Shown: in pieces, positions 58,348 to 64,000 of the stretch
How the letters are laid out: each line of letters begins with the position of its first letter
How positions within the stretch are numbered: position 1 is the first letter of the stretch
DNA from: Nitrospira sp.
GTDB lineage: Bacteria; Nitrospirota; Nitrospiria; Nitrospirales; Nitrospiraceae
Assembly: GCA_022226955.1 (NCBI GenBank)
Contig: CP092079.1
Coordinates: forward strand, 2,410,396-2,474,395
Length of the DNA stretch: 64,000 nt
Reading direction: 5' to 3'
Notes under the pieces: generated by a model
Databases searched by the model: none
Told to the model about the DNA's origin: nothing
Seen by the model: only the letters and a program-made list of their open reading frames with translations
Translations under genes and position numbers: made by a program

Positions 58348-58821
58348 TCAGATAACCGCCGTCGTCCCCTTCCGTGGGCGCACAGGCGGCACGAGATCCC
58401 GGTTGACTAGGGGACCAGGAGGGAATGAGTAGGTCACGGTGAACTGCTGCCAATACCGGCCAGGCTCGTGAAACGGCTGATGATCCAGCATCAACCAAGC
58501 ATGGCCATCGAGACCGGTCCCATCCTTTCTCACTCCGCAATGAAACGACACCGGATAGCCCGATCGTGTGGCGAACCAATACAAGGCCAACGATCGGGGA
58601 AAACAATTCCCTTTTGCATTGTAGGGGAAGAGCTGGAGCCATCGATCTAGATAGTAGACCAGGTCTTCAAATCGCGCCGGATCGGGATTCCCGGAAAGCA
58701 CGGCTGGCTGCAGTCGCTGCAACACCCTCGGAAGACTTTCGCCGCGTAATCGAAAACGAATCCACGACACCACCGCAGCCACCTGCAACAGCAGCCAATA
58801 CTTTCTCGCTATTCGCTTCAT
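58348..58821 (-). CDS. B2-type transglutaminase-fold leader peptidase
   Basis: 157 aa from ATG 58821; upstream open frame is not coding. Cys-His-acid layout of the lasso B2/McjB family (PF13471): GNCFPRSLALYWF (Cys73), LDGHAWLML (His107), and an acidic residue at Asp113 or Glu119. The family removes the leader after RRE binding. 28 nt before the ABC exporter. N-terminal hydrophobic stretch (WLLLQVAAVVSW) may touch the membrane. Confidence 0.88.
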   Translation of the reverse strand: MKRIARKYWLLLQVAAVVSWIRFRLRGESLPRVLQRLQPAVLSGNPDPARFEDLVYYLDRWLQLFPYNAKGNCFPRSLALYWFATRSGYPVSFHCGVRKDGTGLDGHAWLMLDHQPFHEPGRYWQQFTVTYSFPPGPLVNRDLVPPVRPRKGTTAVI

Positions 58822-58916
58822 CGTAGGCTCAGTCGGCCCAATCGCAGGACGCGCTCCCGCAATCGCGTGCCTTTCTAGACGACAACCCCTCACACACCCG
58901 AGAGAGCCCGTGGCCA

Positions 58917-60140
58917 TCAGCGGCCATGATCGACCCATCGATTGATTGTGCCGCGAATGGGAGAGGGGACCAGATTCCTCACCGCGCGCTGGCAGGGCCG
59001 GACAAGATGCGACAATTGCGCCAGCCGCTTCCCACGGGAAAACCAGCTTGGCGGAGCCTCCACGATTGACGAGCCGTCCCGGCACAGTGCCAGGCCGAAT
59101 CGCCATTGCTCCCACCAAGTGTCTTTCAACGAAAAATAGACGGCCACTGCCTGCTCCTCGCTGACACCGTTCCTGGGATTCGCCAAAAGACTCGCCGGCA
59201 TACGCTCGGACAACATCTGAATATCGGAATCGGCCGAATAGCGGTCGTGGACCGATTCTGGGATCGGCGCATCTAGCACCCGATGGGCCAGGGCCAATCC
59301 GATGTGCATAAGCCGCAGGCAACGCCAGGCCTTCGCCTGTGAAAAAACCCTGGCCCAATCGAGGTTCGGATGCGAACGGAGCAATTCAGCGACATCGCAC
59401 ACCCACTTGAGCTGTTCCCAAGCATGCTTCGATCCATGCACACAGAGAAGAATCAGAAGTTCCTCAGGCGCCAGCGTGTGAACCGTCGACTTTCCCAGCA
59501 CCATCGGCGTCCGATGTGCCCAGAACTCCGGACGATCCAGTTGAAAGGCAAAATGCTGATGCGCCATCACCCACTGAAGATCGACTCTGAATAGGCTGCG
59601 CGTCTTGATAAACACATTGTAGGGGCCCTCTTCGTGCTCCGCTTCCGCTGGGTCGGTCGAAGGGTCTTTTCGCTCATACCCCTGAGCAAGCAATACCGCT
59701 TGCGCGGCCCCAACCGCAGATTCTGGAATCAAGAGATCGAGATCGCTGAAATCACGAAGCGTCAGATCGCCATAGGCGGACAAGGCTAAGGTCGCGCCTT
59801 TAATGGGCACAACCGGGACATTCCGCGCGGCAAATGCATCGCACAAGTTTCCCAGTTCCTGCGCAAGCGATCGGCTCAGCAAGGCACAGGCTTGTGTTTT
59901 TTGGCGCAGCTTCGCCAGCACATCGCCCGGCACGAGCGCGGGACAGATAGTCGAAATATTCCGATAGAAAAGCGGAAGCACGCCGTGAGACGTGGCGAGA
60001 TCCAGCAGCTGTCCCCAATTCAGCGGCTCCTGGATCCGCGCGCAGATCCGCGCGCGCAGTTCCTCGGTCAGGTGCGTGCGCGCGCAGCACACCAGCAACT
60101 CCGCTTCAGGCAACCACGGGAATTGCCGTGCGACCTTCAT
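58917..60140 (-). CDS. NTP_transf_5 nucleotidyltransferase, intact motif
   Basis: 407 aa from ATG 60140, overlapping the kinase stop by 4 nt (GATGA). Nucleotidyltransferase fold: KGATLALSAYGD and DFSDLDLLIP (Asp133, Asp135). Homologues accompany lasso peptide clusters together with an HprK-like kinase and probably act on the phosphorylated peptide tail. Paralogue at 50286 has lost the second Asp. Confidence 0.88.
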   Translation of the reverse strand: MKVARQFPWLPEAELLVCCARTHLTEELRARICARIQEPLNWGQLLDLATSHGVLPLFYRNISTICPALVPGDVLAKLRQKTQACALLSRSLAQELGNLCDAFAARNVPVVPIKGATLALSAYGDLTLRDFSDLDLLIPESAVGAAQAVLLAQGYERKDPSTDPAEAEHEEGPYNVFIKTRSLFRVDLQWVMAHQHFAFQLDRPEFWAHRTPMVLGKSTVHTLAPEELLILLCVHGSKHAWEQLKWVCDVAELLRSHPNLDWARVFSQAKAWRCLRLMHIGLALAHRVLDAPIPESVHDRYSADSDIQMLSERMPASLLANPRNGVSEEQAVAVYFSLKDTWWEQWRFGLALCRDGSSIVEAPPSWFSRGKRLAQLSHLVRPCQRAVRNLVPSPIRGTINRWVDHGR

Positions 60141-61156
60141 CGCCCCTTCTCCAGCAGCGGGGTGATCAGTTTCGGCAAATCCAAGATATCGCGGCCGAAA
60201 TGCAGTCGGTAACAATCGACTTGCTGTACAAGTTTCGCCAGCACTTTGAACTCCCGCCGAGCGACCTCTTGATCGTAGACCAGCAAGGCTTGCGGCAAGA
60301 GCGCCTCCAGCGCCCGGCTCTTGGGAAGCAGTTCAAGATGGCTCTTCGGTGCATCGACGACATGGGGAAACAACACAAGCGCGGGCTGGCAGCGCTCACC
60401 GACCGCCGTCCGATAGAGGTCTTCGGCATAAAAAAATCGTTTGGGCACACCTGGATGGAGCACCTGCTCCGATGCCGACTGCAGTTCTGGGAAAAACTGC
60501 ACCGTGGCATCGGTGACATTGATCTTGATCGGAAACGGCAGCACTTCCACCTGCGCTCCGGAATCCTGCAAGAGTGGATGATCGTCCGATAGATAGCGAT
60601 AGCCGGACCGAAGTAAGGAGATAAACGAGGTGGTTTTCCCGCGGCCGCTGTTGCCGGGAATCAAGATGGCGCGACCGCTGTACTCCAGCGCCGTCGCATG
60701 AATCGTATAGAGCCCGCGGCGCCGCAATAATTCAATCAACGCCAGGTGAAATAGATATTCGATCAGGTTGGAGGACAGCCGCTCGGGATTTATCACATAC
60801 CCCTCGGCTTGGCCCTGCGCGCCGTCGATCACTAACACCCCGATCTCAGGAAACTCTGCGATCAGAAGCCCCTGATCCGCACTCACCTTGTAGGCCAGTC
60901 CGGTCGCTCGCCGATCCCCGACCGCCTCACCCGTACCGGCCGCCAACTGCCGCGCCGAAGCGGAAATTGTAAAGGGAACCTCGGCCAGATTCTTCACTTG
61001 TCGAAAACGAAGAGTCAGCACCGCATCGGCATCGAACGCATCGTTCAGGCGAAAATGCCGCAACAACTCGTTCACCGGTTGCGCCAGAATCGGCACATCC
61101 GTCTCATATCTGACCGCCGTGCCATAGAGTGAATAGCGATATTCAACCATGCTCAT
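60137..61156 (-). CDS. HprK-like kinase of the RiPP cluster
   Basis: 339 aa from ATG 61156 (GAGGG about 9 nt upstream; earlier Met codons sit on the ribosome site). C-terminal P-loop domain: GNSGRGKTT (168-176), YLSDDHPLL, as in HPr kinase-like enzymes that phosphorylate the C-terminal Ser of some lasso peptides (paeninodin type). N-terminal ~140 residues are a variable beta-rich domain. P1's Ser in the ESY end is a possible target. Confidence 0.85.
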   Translation of the reverse strand: MSMVEYRYSLYGTAVRYETDVPILAQPVNELLRHFRLNDAFDADAVLTLRFRQVKNLAEVPFTISASARQLAAGTGEAVGDRRATGLAYKVSADQGLLIAEFPEIGVLVIDGAQGQAEGYVINPERLSSNLIEYLFHLALIELLRRRGLYTIHATALEYSGRAILIPGNSGRGKTTSFISLLRSGYRYLSDDHPLLQDSGAQVEVLPFPIKINVTDATVQFFPELQSASEQVLHPGVPKRFFYAEDLYRTAVGERCQPALVLFPHVVDAPKSHLELLPKSRALEALLPQALLVYDQEVARREFKVLAKLVQQVDCYRLHFGRDILDLPKLITPLLEKGR

Positions 61157-61255
61157 TTCTACCATACCCTCAGGATTCAACCGACGTATTTCGCGCTACC
61201 ACGCCGTTGCAAGGAGATGGGCCGGCCCGCCATTTAGCGAGCCGACCCCTTCACA

Positions 61256-61387
61256 TTAATCGTTATTCCACCAGCGGCGCGGCCTCTTGTCATCACAATT
61301 GTAGCCTGACTGACCCGCCGTAATGTCGCGCAACAGTTCGTGTTTCTCTACCGCTGGCTGGACATACTGTTCTTTCTTCTGTTCCAT
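61256..61387 (-). CDS. RiPP precursor peptide A2, lasso-type leader
   Basis: 43 aa, GAGGAGGTAATACAAA before ATG. Leader MEQKKEQYVQPAVEKHELL with Y8-x-x-P11, then RDITA. Core after Ala24: GQSGYNCDDKRPRRWWNND (19 residues), with Asp at core positions 8 and 9. Gly1 + Asp8/9 and bulky Trp-Trp after the ring is the textbook lasso layout (plug residues). One Cys at 7. Confidence 0.8.
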   Translation of the reverse strand: MEQKKEQYVQPAVEKHELLRDITAGQSGYNCDDKRPRRWWNND

Positions 61388-61453
61388 TTTGTATTACCTC
61401 CTCAATTTATATAGACGGCACAATCTCCGTGAGCCCGCTACCCCTCAGGGACG

Positions 61454-61576
61454 CTACTTCTCCTGGCACTGAAGTGTTCTGCAAGGCTGCTGCCCAGAGT
61501 TTCCCGCCGTAATGTCGCGCAACAACTCATGCTTCATCACCATCGGCTGGGCACACTGCTTTTTCTGTTGTTCCAT
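61454..61576 (-). CDS. RiPP precursor peptide A3 (no acidic residue at 7-9)
   Basis: 40 aa, AAAGGAGGTGAAGAAAA before ATG. Leader nearly the same as A2 and A4, but Tyr8 is Cys (KQCAQPM). Core: GNSGQQPCRTLQCQEK; Cys at 8 and 13, no Asp/Glu at 7-9, Glu only at 15. Thus it cannot close a normal 7-9 residue lasso ring. Follows PqqD2 by 7 nt. Confidence 0.72.
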   Translation of the reverse strand: MEQQKKQCAQPMVMKHELLRDITAGNSGQQPCRTLQCQEK

Positions 61577-61582
61577 TTTTCT

Positions 61583-61936
61583 TCACCTCCTTTCCTGTTC
61601 AAGTAGCCCCTCCTGAACCAATTCATTGGCCAGGTTGACAAGGTCGTCGAGGGCTCGCTCGGATGCGACCTCAAACTGGTCGCCGATAACCGCATGAATA
61701 TCGCCCATCGTGTTCCGCCCCGTGCAATGCTCCCAAATCACACTCCCCAGCCGATTCAAGGTGTAGTACCGGCCGCTGCTCAGGTCCAACAGCACTGTCT
61801 CTCCATCCATCGTCGTACCTTGCACGTCGGGACTTGGTCGCAAAACGATGCGATCAAGTTGCGTCCGATCGATTGAACCGTGGATCGAAGATTCTGCCGC
61901 ACCGGACAATATCGTCGTAGCTGAGATCTCTACCAT
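61583..61936 (-). CDS. PqqD/RRE-type leader-binding protein 2
   Basis: 117 aa. PqqD domain at about 35-115 (GTTMDGETVLLDLSSGRYYTLNRLGSVIWEHC), nearly the same as in the 53976 copy; the N-terminal extension is only ~30 residues. Followed by A3 and A2. Binds the YxxP leader (inference). Confidence 0.85.
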   Translation of the reverse strand: MVEISATTILSGAAESSIHGSIDRTQLDRIVLRPSPDVQGTTMDGETVLLDLSSGRYYTLNRLGSVIWEHCTGRNTMGDIHAVIGDQFEVASERALDDLVNLANELVQEGLLEQERR

Positions 61937-62381
61937 CTGCCATCCTCCTTGCCGGTCGCTGCCCGGCTTTTCGACTGCGCCTAGGAGCCGCTATACCAGC
62001 ATCGACTACCTGCATCGACTTCCGCTCGCCATCGCGACAGACTGTCGTCTTCTTCAAGAAAGGTAGCCTGACATTGGGATCTTGCCTATACCCCAAAGGC
62101 CTGATGAAGTACCCCACCTTGGTATATGGCCAGGGGTGGGACTGCGTGCAACAAGGCCTTGAGGGCAAGACTTTCAGGCTTGTCGAGCCAGGCGAGCAAG
62201 CGCCTAGCAAGCTTTGTGGCTCTCAGAGAAACTCTGGAGTGAAACCTGAGACAGAGACCATGACAGGCAAATCAGATGAGAAGATACGAGGCGAGAGTAT
62301 TCCCGGCACAACAACAGAAGCTAGGCACCAACAAGATAAGCTGGCCGATCCTCGAGAACCGGCCAGCCCATTAGTTCGTTA
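61937..62381. other. Gap between PqqD2 and precursor A4, no gene seen
   Basis: 445 bp. Short frames on both strands lack ribosome sites and similarity. Contains the hairpin at 62341-62366. It likely carries the promoter of the A3-A2-kinase block. Confidence 0.5.
62341..62366 (-). terminator. Hairpin after precursor A4
   Basis: Stem CTGGCCG / CGGCCAG (7 bp) with a 12-nt loop, 16 nt past the A4 stop, followed on the minus strand by a moderately T-rich stretch. May end the short A4 transcript. Confidence 0.5.
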
Positions 62382-62495
62382 CTACTTATCGCAATTCCTA
62401 TCACAACCAGGGATAGATTGCTTCGCCGTGATGTCGCGCAACAACTCGTGCTTCACCATCACCGGCTGAACATACTGCTCTTTCTGTTGTTCCAT
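62382..62495 (-). CDS. RiPP precursor peptide A4 (Lys at core position 1)
   Basis: 37 aa, AAAGGAGGTGAAGAAGA before ATG, near-identical to the A3 upstream. Leader MEQQKEQYVQPVMVKHELL + RDITA. Core: KQSIPGCDRNCDK; Asp at 8 and 12, Cys at 7 and 11. Position 1 is Lys, where A1-A3 have Gly. First gene of the cluster in transcription order. Confidence 0.72.
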   Translation of the reverse strand: MEQQKEQYVQPVMVKHELLRDITAKQSIPGCDRNCDK

Positions 62496-62798
62496 TCTTC
62501 TTCACCTCCTTTCCTGTTGAAATCGCTCTTCCTGAATCAGTTCCCTGACCGGAACGCGTGCGCAAGAATAGACAGGACAACAGGCCTTGTCCACCCTCCT
62601 TTGGAGGGAGCACACGTATCTTCAAACAACTAGGAGAGATTACGAGGCTGGGATGAACATGGCGATACCGACTGGCTGAAGAAAAAGAGAGGCCACTTCT
62701 AAAGCGAGAGGCCGCTCCTCAGCAGAACGAAGGGGGGGAAGGATCCAATACATAGCTGTGAGAGATTCGAAGGAACAGACATGACCGCAGGACGCCGT
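62496..62798. other. Upstream region of the RiPP cluster, no gene seen
   Basis: About 300 bp between the PilZ gene and precursor A4. Holds the A4 ribosome site (62497-62520) and presumably the main promoter; no clear -35/-10 pair was found. Confidence 0.45.
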
Positions 62799-63107
62799 CT
62801 ACACGTCACGCTGGTTCAACATTTGTTCAAGTTGAAGCTTGGCATTGTCTTCGAACCGCACAAACTCGATGCCGAAGCGATTCTCGCGCTGCCAGCGCAC
62901 CGTCGCGATCGCAATATCGATGGGGTTTCGCGCACCGGAGAGATGAATATGGATCCTGAAATGGACGCCGACTTGGGTGAGAAGATCCGATGCAATCTCG
63001 CCGCCGGTAATGGTGAGATTCGTCATCGTCCCGGTCCCATCGCCCCCCTCGCCGCTCAGCGTGACGGGATAGTCGACTTCGACTCTCGGCCGACCGCGTT
63101 CATGCAT
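62799..63107 (-). CDS. PilZ-domain protein
   Basis: 102 aa from ATG 63107. PilZ start ERGRPRVEVDYPV (the RxxxR-like c-di-GMP arginines are partly seen as R-G-R-P-R), then the beta barrel with TNLTITGGEIASD in the D/NxSxxG position (here N-x-T-x-x-G). Small stand-alone PilZ protein, probably a c-di-GMP receptor; 43 nt after purF. Confidence 0.75.
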   Translation of the reverse strand: MHERGRPRVEVDYPVTLSGEGGDGTGTMTNLTITGGEIASDLLTQVGVHFRIHIHLSGARNPIDIAIATVRWQRENRFGIEFVRFEDNAKLQLEQMLNQRDV

Positions 63108-63150
63108 AGCGCAGCCCTCTCTCCGCGACGCAACGGTCACACCATAACCG

Positions 63151-64000
63151 CTACATCGACTTCTTAACCGAGGCCGATGGCTCGAACAGCCCGAGCTGCA
63201 TTTCTTCTGCGCGGGTAAACGCGATGGGATACTTTTCGGTGAAGCAAGCATTGCAATATTGGGACGGGACTCCCGGAGCTGCTTGCAGCATGCCGTCAAG
63301 GCTCAGGTAGGCCAGCGAGTCGGCGGTAATGTATTTACGGATCTCCTCAGCCGAATGATTCGACGCGATCAACTCTTTCTTCGTCGGCGTATCGACGCCA
63401 TAGAAACAAGGCGAGACGATCGGCGGAGAACTGATCCGCATATGAACTTCCTTGGCGCCGGCATTCCTCAGCATCTTGACGATCTTCCGGCTCGTCGTCC
63501 CTCGAACGAGCGAATCGTCGACGACCACCACCCGCTTGCCCGTTAACACCTCAGGCACCGCGTTTAGCTTCACCTTCACGCCGAAGTGTCGAATGGACTG
63601 TTCCGGTTCGATGAAGGTCCGGCCGACATAGTGATTGCGAATCAATCCCGTCTCGAAGGGAATGCCCCCGCCTTCGCTATACCCCAATGCGGCGGGCACG
63701 CCGGAGTCTGGCACAGGAATCACGATGTCCGCCTCCACCCAGGATTCTTTGGCTAACCGGCGTCCCAAGGCTTTGCGCGTTGAATAGACCGCGTTGGCGC
63801 CGAAGATTCGGCTGTCCGGCCTGGCGAAGTAGACATACTCGAATACGCACATAGCTGGATCGACTTTAGGAAAGGGCCGATGGCTGTCGATCCCCTGATC
63901 GCTCAAGACAACCAACTCGCCGGGCTCGATCTCGCGCACATACTCAGCATCCAAGAGATCGAACGCGCAGGTTTCCGACGCCACCACCCAGCTCCCACGC
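63151..64000 (-). CDS. purF: Amidophosphoribosyltransferase, C-terminal part (cut by window edge)
   Basis: Open to the right edge; the visible ~282 residues are the phosphoribosyltransferase half. PRPP motif [21 protein letters not shown], upstream [18 protein letters not shown] and [14 protein letters not shown]. Cys residues at [10 protein letters not shown] suggest the Fe-S type of Bacillus PurF. First step of purine synthesis. The N-terminal glutaminase is outside the window. Confidence 0.95.
   Translation of the reverse strand, partial: RGSWVVASETCAFDLLDAEYVREIEPGELVVLSDQGIDSHRPFPKVDPAMCVFEYVYFARPDSRIFGANAVYSTRKALGRRLAKESWVEADIVIPVPDSGVPAALGYSEGGGIPFETGLIRNHYVGRTFIEPEQSIRHFGVKVKLNAVPEVLTGKRVVVVDDSLVRGTTSRKIVKMLRNAGAKEVHMRISSPPIVSPCFYGVDTPTKKELIASNHSAEEIRKYITADSLAYLSLDGMLQAAPGVPSQYCNACFTEKYPIAFTRAEEMQLGLFEPSASVKKSM

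Noticed and set aside
62074-62469. 131-codon + frame opposite precursor A4
   Set aside because: Covers the RiPP spacer and A4 in antisense; no ribosome site; minus strand has the conserved leader.
50286-62798. Possible lasso cyclase or radical-SAM gene hidden in the cluster
   Set aside because: Every long minus frame in the span is explained by another family; no Asn-synthetase SGGxDS-type motif or CxxxCxxC radical-SAM motif was found.

Overview
The window looks like a chromosomal piece of a Nitrospira-type bacterium (phylum Nitrospirota). The basis is the partial 16S rRNA at the left edge, whose segment before the window start reads like Nitrospira 16S as I remember it, together with a moderately GC-rich, densely packed gene set with many lipoproteins, NHL and TPR proteins. 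No database search was possible, so the genus is an inference.

Layout. 1-1.15 kb: 5' two thirds of a 16S rRNA gene on the minus strand with its promoter. 1.3-14 kb: envelope and periplasmic genes (molybdopterin oxidoreductase, lipoproteins, an OmpA/coiled-coil lipoprotein, a YpfJ-type metalloprotease, a PDZ serine protease, a secreted Lon-like protease domain) plus an ODP-type metallo-beta-lactamase-fold protein coupled to a helical partner. 14.2-28.3 kb: housekeeping genes: an unusual RNase HI-ABC ATPase fusion, crcB, aroC, aspS, rluB, guaA, guaB, a giant NHL propeller protein, scpB and scpA. 28.4-35.2 kb: pentapeptide-repeat protein, histone H1-like protein, cupredoxin, a methyltransferase with a PqqD-like N-terminus, and a SpecificRecomb-family membrane protein. 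35.2-39.4 kb: an accessory stretch full of decay: an XRE antitoxin and a HicA toxin each broken by one in-frame stop, a frameshifted Sel1 gene, 3'-end remnants of the methyltransferase and ppx genes, an orphan HigA, and an intact HEPN protein. 39.5-50.1 kb: ppx, recG, a TPR/gluzincin protein, and an operon of a TlpA-like protein, an MBL-like protein, a TPR protein and a methyltransferase.

50.3-62.5 kb is the most interesting part: a ~12 kb one-direction (minus) RiPP gene cluster. It has four tiny precursor peptides, too short for routine ORF calling, that share a lasso-type leader (Y-x-x-P followed by an LLRDIT block with Thr at -2 of the predicted core). Around them are two PqqD-type leader-binding proteins, a B2-type transglutaminase-fold leader peptidase, an ABC exporter, an HprK-like kinase, two NTP_transf_5 nucleotidyltransferases (one with a broken catalytic motif), two adjacent ATP-grasp proteins (the upstream one with a degraded metal motif) and two membrane di-iron hydroxylases. 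The asparagine-synthetase-like lasso cyclase is absent from the window. The set therefore reads as a lasso-like leader and export system married to ATP-grasp chemistry. My reading is that the peptide is bound by PqqD through its leader, modified by ATP-grasp, kinase/nucleotidyltransferase and hydroxylases, cut by B2 and exported by the ABC protein. The window ends in purF.

Start codons were moved to the best Shine-Dalgarno or homology-like start where a longer frame was open; this is stated in the entries.
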